Shown piece by piece: positions 44,026-52,006 of a DNA stretch of 56,434 bases. Position numbers and translations under genes: made by a program. The notes beneath the pieces are model-generated. The model was not told the DNA's origin. It did not search any database and saw only the letters and a program-made list of their open reading frames with translations. The DNA lies in contig NZ_LMVC01000004.1 of assembly GCF_001510655.1 (NCBI RefSeq), positions 45,649 through 102,082 of the forward strand. The letters are read 5' to 3'. This stretch comes from Fictibacillus sp. FJAT-27399. GTDB lineage: Bacteria > Bacillota > Bacilli > Bacillales > Fictibacillaceae. The stretch's first letter is position 1. Each line of letters begins with the position of its first letter.

Positions 44026-44475
44026 TTATTGGTATTTAGAGATCGGCCCATAAGACTTTACCTGGCGATACTCAGGATAGACTGATTCAAATTGAATATA
44101 GACAGGAGCATCCTTATATTCCGGGTGTGCCTGGAAAAAGAAGCGGTCTCCATAGAAAAAAGCTTCCAGTACCCGCGGCAATTCGCTCATGAAAATCTCA
44201 TTTCTTGTTTTGGCCTGGCTTTTACTTGTGTTTTCGTCCGCAATCAATACATAGCCGTACAGAATTTTTTCACGGTTAAATGTTTTCCATTCGGCAAAAA
44301 CTTCATCTCTCATCTCGTTGGTCGTATCATAAGCAAATTCAGGCCCTGCCACGAGGAACAGCTGTGCCGTAGTATCAGAGTGAGTAAGTGTATACCGCCT
44401 TGGATATTTTGGATCCGCAGGATTTGCATTGGGGCGATACTGGACATACAGCTTCTTGGGATCAAGCATCTTCAT
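44026..44475 (-). CDS. Staygreen (SGR)-family protein
   Basis: 149 aa. It begins LDPKKLYVQYRPN and continues PRRYTLTHSDTTAQLFLVAG, FAEWKTFNREKILYGYVLIA, ELPRVLEAFFYGDRFFFQAH and ESVYPEYRQVKSYG, the pattern of bacterial Staygreen proteins. Plant SGR removes magnesium from chlorophyll a; some bacterial homologs are known to act on chlorophyll in vitro, although their hosts do not photosynthesise. The natural substrate here is unknown. First gene of a pair with the DUF3298 protein. Confidence 0.82.
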   Translation of the reverse strand: MKMLDPKKLYVQYRPNANPADPKYPRRYTLTHSDTTAQLFLVAGPEFAYDTTNEMRDEVFAEWKTFNREKILYGYVLIADENTSKSQAKTRNEIFMSELPRVLEAFFYGDRFFFQAHPEYKDAPVYIQFESVYPEYRQVKSYGPISKYQ

Positions 44476-44534
44476 GAAAGTTCCTCAATTCCTTTTTGTT
44501 CAATGTATACAATCTCAGGGCTAAAGGTGAATAG

Positions 44535-44680
44535 AAAAGCTGAGGCGGCTGTTTAGAGACGAAAAACGGTGGAGCTCCTGAATAGCAACACAGGTTTTTG
44601 TGTTGTATTGAAGGAGTGAAGCGTCCGAGTCTCTAGGCGCTGAAGCTGGATCAAGAAAAGCTGAAGCGGCTGTTTAGCCC
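44535..44680. repeat. fold-back repeat flanked by direct repeats
   Basis: The direct repeats GCTGAGGCGGCTGTTTAG (44539-44556) and GCTGAAGCGGCTGTTTAG (44660-44677) bracket an 82-base imperfect hairpin. Its stems are TAGAGAC (44554-44560) with GTCTCTA (44629-44635), then CTCCT with AGGAG, then CAACACA with TGTGTTG. No coding potential. Probably one copy of a dispersed intergenic repeat, but this window holds only one. Confidence 0.7.
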
Positions 44681-44687
44681 GGCATAA

Positions 44688-44725
44688 TAAAAACCCCGGA
44701 CCTTTGTCAGGTCTGGGGTTATTTT
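44688..44725 (-). terminator. terminator of the YfmJ-like gene
   Basis: On the minus strand: AACCCCAGACC, a TGACAAA loop, GGTCCGGGGTT, then TTTTATT. Confidence 0.9.
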
Positions 44726-44732
44726 ATAGCAA

Positions 44733-45755
44733 TTACCGGCTTAGCTCGGATACTTTAACGAGCTGCTTGCCGAGGTTTTCTCCTTTAAACAATCCTAAGA
44801 ACGCATCTATCGTGTTGTCAAAGCCTTCTACGATATTCTCTTCGTATTTCAGTTTTCCTTCTTGGAGCCATTGTCCAAGCTGTTTCGCTCCTTCTTCAAA
44901 GTGAGAAGCATAGTTGCTGACGATGAATCCTTTCATCAAGGCGCTGTTGATGAGCAGCTGTCCTTGAATACGGGGGCCATGATCGGCTTTTTCAAGATTA
45001 TACAGGGAAATTTGGCCGCAAAGCGGAATGCGGGCATTCTGGTTGAGCAGGCTCAATGCCGCGTCCGAAATTTCTCCTCCCACATTATCAAAATATACAT
45101 CGACACCGTCCGGGCAAGCTTCTTTAAGAGCTTTTCGGATATTGCCTGCTTCACGGTAGTTTACCACGGCATCAAAACCAAGTTCATTTTTGAGATAGCT
45201 TATCTTTTCTTCAGAACCTGCAATTCCTACTACACGGGCACCTTTAATTTTAGCGATTTGGCCGACGGCACTTCCTACTGCACCGGCTGCACCTGATACG
45301 ACAACAGTTTCCCCTTGCTGAGGATTGCCGATATCCAGTAATCCGAAGTAGGCAGTGAGGCCAGGCATTCCAAGAATACCAAGGTTAGTAGTGATTGGAG
45401 CTAGATCAGGATCAATCTTTCTGACTTGTGCATCCTCCGCGACTGAATAGAGTGCCCAGTCAAGATTTCCGATAACAAGGTCTCCTTCTTCCAATTCGCT
45501 GGAACGGGATTGAACAACCTCCGCCACAACTCCTCCGCTGATCGCCTTGTTCAATTCAAAAGGAGGAACATAGGATTTTGTATCATTCATTCTGCCTCGC
45601 ATGTAAGGATCCACGGAAAGATAGAGCGTTTTAAGCAATACTTGTCCATTCTTCGGTTCAGGGATCGCAATGTCTTCAAATTTGAAGTTGTCCATCGTCG
45701 GCATCCCTTTCGGACGGCTCTTTAATAAGATGTGCTGATTTTTTTCTGCTGCCAT
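44733..45755 (-). CDS. NADP-dependent MDR-family oxidoreductase (YfmJ-like)
   Basis: 340 aa, zinc-free medium-chain reductase of the leukotriene B4 12-hydroxydehydrogenase/curA type. Signatures: LYLSVDPYMRGRMNDTKSY, the cofactor motif VVSGAAGAVGSAVGQIAKIK (near 153), and YFDNVGGEISDAALSLLN. B. subtilis YfmJ is the closest relative I can name. These enzymes reduce alpha,beta-unsaturated carbonyls with NADPH. Monocistronic. Confidence 0.92.
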   Translation of the reverse strand: MAAEKNQHILLKSRPKGMPTMDNFKFEDIAIPEPKNGQVLLKTLYLSVDPYMRGRMNDTKSYVPPFELNKAISGGVVAEVVQSRSSELEEGDLVIGNLDWALYSVAEDAQVRKIDPDLAPITTNLGILGMPGLTAYFGLLDIGNPQQGETVVVSGAAGAVGSAVGQIAKIKGARVVGIAGSEEKISYLKNELGFDAVVNYREAGNIRKALKEACPDGVDVYFDNVGGEISDAALSLLNQNARIPLCGQISLYNLEKADHGPRIQGQLLINSALMKGFIVSNYASHFEEGAKQLGQWLQEGKLKYEENIVEGFDNTIDAFLGLFKGENLGKQLVKVSELSR

Positions 45756-45939
45756 TTTTTCACCAAACCTCTCATATTAATTGTCATGCCTGTTAGTCAT
45801 GATAAAGGGATTTTCATAGGATGCCAATGAATATGCATTTTAGGTTTTCTTTAATAAATCAGAAACGGGTGATCGTTGTACAAAAGCAGGTTTACCCCTC
45901 GTGTTCATAGAAACTTAATAAAGGAGATTGGCAAAATGA

Positions 45940-46797
45940 ATGTATGGCGGTGAGAATATGGAGCTGGAGCAATTCAGTGAGATCAAAGACTTTTATAAAA
46001 GCGCTGAATCATTTTTGATGAAGCATGAGGCAGCAGCGGAATTGATAACGTCCAGCTGTCTTGCTCATATGGAGGTTAAGGCATCAAGCAGCAATCCCCC
46101 TTTTTTATGCTGTATAAGAGAAGGCGGTGATATCCTGCTTACTGCCTTTATGAACCCTCCTCGTCCTTTGCTTATTTTCGGCAAAGAAGAAGCACTTCCC
46201 CTCTTGATCAAGAAGCTAGCCATGCAAGACTGGGGAATATCGAAGCTTACGGCACCTGCAAAACCTGCGCGTGCTTTTGCAGAAATGTGGCTGAGAGAAA
46301 CGGGGAACAGCCACCGAATTTCCATGAGAATGATGCTGTACCGGCTTGAGCGGTTAACAGCCTTCACACCTACTCTGGGAAGAATGCGGCAGGCCAGCCT
46401 GAAAGACAGCGAGCTCGCAGGAAAATGGCTGTATGAAATGGGAAGTGAGACCCGATCGCTGTTGACAGAGCAGGAGGCGATGCAAACAGCCCGCCAAAAG
46501 ATTCAGGAAAAGAGAGTCTATATTTGGGACTCTGATCAGCCTGTCAGTATGGCGGCAATTACGAGGCCTACAAAGAACGGGATGACGGTCAATATGGTGT
46601 ACACCCCTCCAGAGCATCGGAGAAAAGGCTTTGCCAAATCATGTATTGCAGGTCTTAGCAGGGAACTCCTTCAATCCGGCAGGAAGTTCTGTACGATTTA
46701 TACCGATGAGACCAACCCTTCTTCCAGCAAAATTTACAGTGATATCGGCTATGAAGAGATCGGCAGGTATACGGAGCTCGCTTTTAATCAGAAATGA
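45940..46797 (+). CDS. GNAT-family acetyltransferase (two-lobed)
   Basis: 285 aa from the ATG at 45940; the ATG at 45958 (MELEQF) is an alternative. AAGGAG at 45921-45926 is better spaced for a tiny upstream frame, ATG 45936 to TGA 45953 (MNVWR), so the gene may be coupled to it. The GNAT fold occupies the C-terminal half: MVYTPPEHRRKGFAKSCIAG is the acetyl-CoA loop and YTDETNPSSSKIYSDIGYE the final strands. The N-terminal half is a degenerate second lobe. Substrate unknown; overlaps the next GNAT gene's region. Confidence 0.85.
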   Translation: MYGGENMELEQFSEIKDFYKSAESFLMKHEAAAELITSSCLAHMEVKASSSNPPFLCCIREGGDILLTAFMNPPRPLLIFGKEEALPLLIKKLAMQDWGISKLTAPAKPARAFAEMWLRETGNSHRISMRMMLYRLERLTAFTPTLGRMRQASLKDSELAGKWLYEMGSETRSLLTEQEAMQTARQKIQEKRVYIWDSDQPVSMAAITRPTKNGMTVNMVYTPPEHRRKGFAKSCIAGLSRELLQSGRKFCTIYTDETNPSSSKIYSDIGYEEIGRYTELAFNQK

Positions 46798-46811
46798 AAA
46801 GGGGAATGAAA

Positions 46812-47255
46812 ATGTCAGTACGTATTCGAACCGCACAGCAAGAAGATACTGCACAGCTGCGGTCGCTCATGCTTGAATATATTGTAGATTTCTACAATAG
46901 CCCTCATCCGGAAGATGAAAAGCTGAATGCGCTGATCAGTGTGCTTTTAAAAAGAGCGAGAGGCATTCAGTTTGTCGCAGAACATGGCGGAGAGCTTAAA
47001 GGCTTTGCGACGCTTTATTTTACATACAGCACGACCCGGGCGGCAGAAATCACGGTTATGAACGATCTGTATGTGGCCGAGGACAGCAGGGGAACAGCTG
47101 TAGCTGAAGGATTGTTCAATGCCTGCAAAGAGTATTCAGTAAAGAACGGCTATGCTTCCATGCTGTGGGAAACGGCAGATGACAACAAAAGAGCACAGCG
47201 TTTTTACGAAAAAATGGGCGGGAAACAAGGAAACTTCCTAACCTATTCGATCTAA
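46812..47255 (+). CDS. GNAT-family acetyltransferase
   Basis: 147 aa from the ATG at 46812 behind AAAAGGGG. Motif A: VMNDLYVAEDSRGTAVAEGL; end: NGYASMLWETADDNKRAQRF, then YEKMGGKQG. It lies 14 bp after the first acetyltransferase and forms an operon with it. Small-molecule or protein acetylation; the acceptor is unknown. Confidence 0.9.
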   Translation: MSVRIRTAQQEDTAQLRSLMLEYIVDFYNSPHPEDEKLNALISVLLKRARGIQFVAEHGGELKGFATLYFTYSTTRAAEITVMNDLYVAEDSRGTAVAEGLFNACKEYSVKNGYASMLWETADDNKRAQRFYEKMGGKQGNFLTYSI

Positions 47256-47262
47256 CGGTGCT

Positions 47263-47303
47263 GAAGGAACCTCATTCTACTTTTAGAATGAGGTTTTTTT
47301 GAT
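47263..47303 (+). terminator. terminator of the acetyltransferase pair
   Basis: AACCTCATTCTA, loop CTTT, TAGAATGAGGTT, then TTTTT. Confidence 0.93.
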
Positions 47304-47347
47304 TGGGAAACAATGCTCTTATGAGATTTGTAAAAAGGAGAATTGCA

Positions 47348-48310
47348 ATGGGAGTGTTCGCAAAGCCAAAGCTTGTTGTCAGCCAGTGTTTAGAATTTGA
47401 TCATTGCCGTTATAACGGTGACGTAATCCATCATCCAACCATCCGCAAACTAATGAGGCATGTTGACTTTCTGCCGGTATGTCCCGAAGTTGAAATCGGA
47501 CTCGGAACACCGAGAGAGACGATCAGAATCGTTCTTCAAAATGGGGAACAGCGCCTCATGCAGCCTAAAACGGACAAAGACGTTACTGCCGATATGGAAA
47601 AGTTTTCAGATGCTTACCTCCAGTCTCTTCATCATATCGATGGTTTTATTTTAAAAAGCCGTTCGCCTTCCTGTGGATTGAAAGAAGTAAAACTGTATAC
47701 CTCAACAGAGAAAGGTCCGGCCATCGGCTCAAGCAGCGGCCTTTTTGGCGGCAAAGTGCTTGAGCTGTATCCCCATTTAGCCGTAGAAGACGAGGGGCGC
47801 CTCAATAACTTCCTGATCAGGGAACGTTTTTTCACAAAAATATTCTTGCTGGCTGCCTACAGGGAACTGAAAAAAGAAGAGTCTCTACAAAGGCTGATGG
47901 ACTTTCATGAAGTAAACAAGTATTTGTTTCTTGCCTACAGCCGCCCGACACAAAAGGTTCTGTCGCGCATCTTGAAAAATAAAGAACAGCCAGAGGAATT
48001 GTTTTCATTGTATGAAAAGGGGCTGCGCCGCCTTTTTTTGAGGACGGCACGCTATGATTCCAGCATAAATGCTGCAAAGGAAATGGCAAAAGCATTTGAC
48101 CGTTTCTTAAACGACAAAGAAAAATCATACTTTCTGGAGCTTACAGATAAAGTAGCGGAGAAAAAAGAGCCGTTTTCGAGCGTGATGGCACTGCTCAAAT
48201 CATGGGCATACCGTTTTGAAGACGAAGAAATACTCCGCCAAAGCTGGTTTGAGCCCTATCCCGGTGACCTGCTTGAAATATCCGATTCCGGAAAAGGAAG
48301 AGATTATTAA
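47348..48310 (+). CDS. DUF523 and DUF1722 protein (YbgA type)
   Basis: 320 aa from the ATG at 47348 behind AAAAGGAG. The N-terminal DUF523 domain (5-150) keeps the three cysteines expected to hold an iron-sulfur cluster: SQCLEFDHCRYNG, VCPEVEIGLGTPRE and SRSPSCGLKEVK. DUF523 includes the thiouracil desulfidase TudS. The C-terminal DUF1722 domain (about 185-300: FHEVNKYLFLAYSRPTQKVL) is the usual fusion partner. Possible role in removing sulfur from modified nucleobases; inferred from family only. Confidence 0.88.
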   Translation: MGVFAKPKLVVSQCLEFDHCRYNGDVIHHPTIRKLMRHVDFLPVCPEVEIGLGTPRETIRIVLQNGEQRLMQPKTDKDVTADMEKFSDAYLQSLHHIDGFILKSRSPSCGLKEVKLYTSTEKGPAIGSSSGLFGGKVLELYPHLAVEDEGRLNNFLIRERFFTKIFLLAAYRELKKEESLQRLMDFHEVNKYLFLAYSRPTQKVLSRILKNKEQPEELFSLYEKGLRRLFLRTARYDSSINAAKEMAKAFDRFLNDKEKSYFLELTDKVAEKKEPFSSVMALLKSWAYRFEDEEILRQSWFEPYPGDLLEISDSGKGRDY

Positions 48311-48388
48311 ACTTATAGGATCTCCTTTTTCCGCCTTTGTCTGCATGTTATAGTTGAATGAGACTTATGCAAAGAGGTGGAACACGTC

Positions 48389-48883
48389 GTGTTTTTACAT
48401 AAAGGGGAAATATTGTTTCGTCAGGGAGAAAGCGGTCCGCTCTTTGAACTGAAAAGCGGGCTCCTTAAAGTGGTCCGTGTACATGAAGATGGAACCGCTT
48501 CACTGCTGAATTTGATCGTGCCTGGAGAAGTAATCCCGCACCACTCGCTAATCAGCGAAAAAGATTATCATGGGACGGCTATGGCTCTTCTTCCGGCCGA
48601 AGTGGAAGTGATTCCTGAAAAAGAGTGGTACAGGGAGCTCTCGGAGAACCCGGAAAAGTACCGGGAAGTGGCATTGCTGCTGCAAACAAAGCTTCGAATG
48701 ATGCAGCAGCGCATCGACCAACTGACCGCTGTCGCCACAAAAGAACGGGTGGATTTGCTGCAAAACTGGTTTCAGCAATATTTTCCGGATATGTCGGTAA
48801 AAGATGTGCTGACACAGGAGGAGATCGGCCAGTTTGTCGGCCTGCGCCGTGAAACGGTCAATCGTGTGCTGCGCCATCTATAG
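48389..48883 (+). CDS. short Crp/Fnr-family regulator
   Basis: 164 aa from the GTG at 48389, 8 bp after GAGGTGG. The cyclic-nucleotide-binding-like barrel starts at once (HKGEILFRQGESGPLFELKS). The C-terminal helix-turn-helix LTQEEIGQFVGLRRETVNRV is followed by only LRHL, so the usual wing is missing. No cluster-binding cysteines. Downstream lies a secreted His/Lys-rich protein it might control. Confidence 0.85.
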   Translation: MFLHKGEILFRQGESGPLFELKSGLLKVVRVHEDGTASLLNLIVPGEVIPHHSLISEKDYHGTAMALLPAEVEVIPEKEWYRELSENPEKYREVALLLQTKLRMMQQRIDQLTAVATKERVDLLQNWFQQYFPDMSVKDVLTQEEIGQFVGLRRETVNRVLRHL

Positions 48884-48984
48884 GACTATCACTTATGAAA
48901 AAAATTACATAATGTTTTTCCTATATTTTCTTGTAAGCTGCTCACACTAATGATGTATCACCAATCAAAGGAGGAATGAACATC

Positions 48985-49488
48985 ATGAAACGTGTGATGA
49001 TTTTAGCCACAGTACTCTGTTTAAGCATCGGGCTTTTCACAGGACTGGTACATGCAAACGCAGAAGGAAACAGTGGAAAACAGCCAAAACACCACATGCA
49101 TAGAGACCATATGTGGAAAGAGCTTGCCCCTTACAAAGACAAGCTTCACGAGAAAAACCGATTGAAAATCCAGTATTACGAACTTAAGCAGGAAGCGCTG
49201 TTAAAAAAGGATACGATCCTCAGACTGCATACGGGGAATGAAAAGCCCGGTGCCTGGCACCAAAATCAGAACCATCAGGCAATGAAAAAGATCTGTCACG
49301 AGATGAAGGCTCTCCGCGATAAGGCCAAGACGGAAAAGAAAAATCTTAAGGCAGCAATCAAAGCGAAAGACAAAGCAAAAATTGAAACCCATTTTGATCA
49401 AATGCTGCTCATTCAGAAGCAGGTCAATCAAAAGCTTGCCGAAAGAAATGCAGTGTTGGATTCCATGATTAAAGAAATGAAAAAATAA
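48985..49488 (+). CDS. secreted helical His/Lys-rich protein of unknown function
   Basis: 167 aa from the ATG at 48985; AAGGAGG is 10 bp upstream, and the ATG at 48976 abuts it. Signal peptide with core MILATVLCLSIGLFTG and likely cut after VHA. After it come KHHMHRDHMWKEL (possible metal ligands) and a long charged helix (KMRDKAKTEKKNLKAAIKAK-like) to the end. The layout recalls periplasmic CpxP/Spy-type helical proteins in size, but no LTxxQ motif is seen. Function unknown. Confidence 0.8.
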   Translation: MKRVMILATVLCLSIGLFTGLVHANAEGNSGKQPKHHMHRDHMWKELAPYKDKLHEKNRLKIQYYELKQEALLKKDTILRLHTGNEKPGAWHQNQNHQAMKKICHEMKALRDKAKTEKKNLKAAIKAKDKAKIETHFDQMLLIQKQVNQKLAERNAVLDSMIKEMKK

Positions 49489-49506
49489 GCAGCAGCCACT
49501 AAAAAA

Positions 49507-49812
49507 GGGGCTGTCCAAGAAGTCTGTAAGCTGTGGATTTCCGTTCCAGGCTGCTCGCTTTCCGCGGGGCGTGCGGTGAGCCTTACCGGCGTGAACGCCT
49601 ACTTTTTGGTGCAAGCGCCTGCGGAAGTCTCACCTGTCACGCTAGTCCCGCAGGACAAGGAAGACTCCGGCAGCGTTTAATCGCACGAAGAAAATGTGAA
49701 GTTCATTTTCGAGGAGTCTCGCATCTTCCACTTCAATCAACTTTTCATTGAAGATTTTTCAAGCCAAAAAGGGGCTGCCTGAAAGTCAATTTTCGACTTT
49801 CTGGACAGCCCC
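49507..49812. repeat. MITE-like repeat, family A, copy A4 (long form, inverted)
   Basis: 306 bp between GGGGCTGTCCAAGAAGTC and the inverse of GGGGCTGTCCAGAAAGTC, with the internal module. It is preceded by a run of A and followed by TTTT, and sits between convergent genes, where it can end transcription from both sides. Confidence 0.9.
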
Positions 49813-49826
49813 TTTTAGTTTCTTCC

Positions 49827-50495
49827 TTATTTAAAGCTTCTTGCAAGATAAATAACAGGTGTGGATGCGGCAGAAACGATAAATTTTAGCAGGTAGGTCG
49901 TAATGAAAATCTCAAACCATACGTTCCATTCATAGACCCCTGCAAAAGCGATCGTGCAAAACACTAAGGAATCTATCATCTGGCTGAGAAGTGTGCTTCC
50001 ATTGTTTCGGATCCAAAGCTGTCCGTATCCCGGAAAAGCTTTTTTCAGCATGGTATACAGCTTTACATCAATAAACTGGCTGATCAGATAGGCAGCAAGA
50101 CTGGCAGCAGCTAGTCTAGGCATTAATCCGAACAGTGCTTCCATCGGCTTTTGGGCAATATCGCTTTGAGCGGGTTCAAACAACAAGACCATCTGCATGA
50201 TTACAGTTGTCATGATGAGCGTGAAAAAGCCAAACCAAACGGCTTTCTTCGCTTCTTTGGTGACCGTATTTTCATTTAATAAGTCGGTAGAAAGGTATAT
50301 TGCGGAATACATAGTATTACCAAGTGTCATCACTAGACCGAACATCTCAATCGTTTTTACCACTTGGATGTTCGCCAGGACGGTAGCTGCTCCAACCCAT
50401 ACATATAAACCATTACGGTCAAACAGACGGTAACAGATTAAGAAGAATATAAAGTTCACGGCAGCAAATAAAATACCGTAATAAACGTTAAACAC
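49827..50495 (-). CDS. yhhQ: queuosine precursor transporter (YhhQ/COG1738 family)
   Basis: 222 aa, GTG start 8 bp after AGGAGG. Six hydrophobic helices. Family signatures: NIQVVKTIEMFGLVMTLGNT, YSAIYLSTDLLNENTVTKEA, and the C-terminal SLLSQMIDSLVFCTIAFAG-like stretch. YhhQ takes up preQ0/preQ1 for tRNA queuosine. A preQ1-I riboswitch overlaps its ribosome site, which strongly supports the assignment. Confidence 0.93.
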   Translation of the reverse strand: MFNVYYGILFAAVNFIFFLICYRLFDRNGLYVWVGAATVLANIQVVKTIEMFGLVMTLGNTMYSAIYLSTDLLNENTVTKEAKKAVWFGFFTLIMTTVIMQMVLLFEPAQSDIAQKPMEALFGLMPRLAAASLAAYLISQFIDVKLYTMLKKAFPGYGQLWIRNNGSTLLSQMIDSLVFCTIAFAGVYEWNVWFEIFITTYLLKFIVSAASTPVIYLARSFK

Positions 50496-50503
50496 GCCAA
50501 TAA

Positions 50504-50541
50504 CCTCCTAGTTTTGTTACAGCGGGAGTTCTCGAACCGCG
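50504..50541 (-). promoter_or_regulatory. preQ1-I riboswitch
   Basis: On the minus strand: stem GCGG, TTC, loop GAGAACTC, CCGC, then the A-rich tail TGTAACAAAACTAGGAGG. P1, the UUC and the tail match the preQ1-I consensus (the tail folds back on the loop as a pseudoknot). The ribosome site AGGAGG is the end of the tail, so ligand binding should block translation. Confidence 0.88.
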
Positions 50542-50673
50542 GTGTATTTAGTTTTTTATAAAGTGAAATTATAGGAGAAAGTGGAAAAGAAAGCAATGTA
50601 CATTGGTGCTCGTTCGACAAATTATTTACCGGGAAATAAAGAAAAGCGGAAGTATCTCTCCATTGAGTAGACA

Positions 50674-50720
50674 TAAAAAAAGCACCCTCCCCTCTTAAAG
50701 AAGAGAGGAAAGTGCTAATA
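50674..50720 (-). terminator. terminator of ald
   Basis: On the minus strand: AGCACTTTCCTCTCTTC, TTT loop, AAGAGGGGAGGGTGCT, then TTTTTTT. Confidence 0.9.
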
Positions 50721-50731
50721 GCTTTTATAAA

Positions 50732-51865
50732 TTAGATGGCTTGAAAAGCTTTTTCAAGTGCAGATTCTGCAGGAACATACTCAAGCCCGAGATCTTTAGC
50801 AACTGCTTCGTAAGTGATATGTCCGCCGGCTGCGTTAAGGCCCAATTTCAATGCAGGGTTGGACAATACGGCTTCTGTTACACCTTTGTTTGCAATTTGA
50901 AGAGCGAAAGGAACGGTTGCGTTCGTCAATGCGATAGTAGATGTACGAGGAACCGCACCAGGCATGTTAGCTACTGCATAGTGAACAACGCCGTGTTTTT
51001 CGTAAGTTGGGTTGTCATGTGTTGTAATGTGGTCAACCGTTTCGAAAATACCGCCTTGGTCGATCGCTACGTCTACGATAACAGATCCAGGAGTCATGGA
51101 TTTAACCATTTCTTCTGTAACTAGCTTTGGTGCTTTAGCACCAGGAATAAGAACAGCACCGATTACAAGGTCAGATTCTGCTACTGCGTCCGCGATGTTC
51201 ATTGGGCTGGACATCAGCGTTTGTACGCTTTTTCCGAAGATGTCTTCCAATTGGCGAAGACGGTCTGGGCTTAAGTCGATGATGGTCACGTCAGCACCAA
51301 GTCCTGCTGCTACTTTTGCAGCGTTTGTTCCAACAACACCGCCGCCGATTACGGTTACTTTTCCGCGCTTAACTCCTGGTACACCACCTAGAAGGATACC
51401 TTTTCCGCCTTTTGGTTTTTCAAGGAATTGAGCACCGATTTGTGCAGACATGCGTCCTGCTACTTCACTCATTGGAGTCAACAATGGAAGCGTACGGTTT
51501 TGCTCAACAGTTTCATAAGCGATCGCTGTTACACCTTTCTCTGTAAGAACTGCCGTTAACTCCGGCTCAGCTGCAAGGTGAAGGTATGTGAAAAGAATCA
51601 ATCCAGGACGGAAGTAATTATATTCAGAAGCAAGAGGTTCTTTAACCTTCATGATCATGTCTGCTTTAGTCCAAACGTCCGCAGCGCTGTCGAACATGTT
51701 TGCGCCAGCTGCAGCGTATTCTTCGTTAGGGAATCCGCTTCCTTCTCCCGCGTTTTTTTCCACTAATACTTCATGTCCAGCTTTTATTAAAGTAACTACA
51801 CCCGCCGGCGTTAAAGCTACACGGTTCTCGTTGTTTTTAATCTCTGTAGGTACACCAATAATCAT
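50732..51865 (-). CDS. ald: alanine dehydrogenase
   Basis: 377 aa. It starts [20 protein letters not shown]; the pyruvate-site lysine is in [10 protein letters not shown]. The NAD fold is [20 protein letters not shown] (about 169-188), and [19 protein letters not shown] is near 297. It converts alanine to pyruvate and ammonia, needed for growth on alanine and for sporulation. The activator gene adeR lies just upstream on the same strand, as in B. subtilis. Confidence 0.97.
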   Translation of the reverse strand: MIIGVPTEIKNNENRVALTPAGVVTLIKAGHEVLVEKNAGEGSGFPNEEYAAAGANMFDSAADVWTKADMIMKVKEPLASEYNYFRPGLILFTYLHLAAEPELTAVLTEKGVTAIAYETVEQNRTLPLLTPMSEVAGRMSAQIGAQFLEKPKGGKGILLGGVPGVKRGKVTVIGGGVVGTNAAKVAAGLGADVTIIDLSPDRLRQLEDIFGKSVQTLMSSPMNIADAVAESDLVIGAVLIPGAKAPKLVTEEMVKSMTPGSVIVDVAIDQGGIFETVDHITTHDNPTYEKHGVVHYAVANMPGAVPRTSTIALTNATVPFALQIANKGVTEAVLSNPALKLGLNAAGGHITYEAVAKDLGLEYVPAESALEKAFQAI

Positions 51866-51971
51866 TGTAAAAACCTCCTGGTGCCATAAATGATGGCGTT
51901 TTCATTATTACTGTGCCTACAGTATAATCCTTTCCACTTTAAATTTCTTTGTGAGGAAAAGAGAAAAAAAA

Positions 51972-52006
51972 GAAGAGCATTTGTGAAATTTCACAAATGC
52001 TCTTCA
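51972..52006 (-). terminator. terminator of adeR
   Basis: A perfect 34-bp palindrome, GAAGAGCATTTGTGAAA and its inverse, followed on the minus strand by TTTTTTTTC. It includes the adeR stop codon. Confidence 0.93.
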
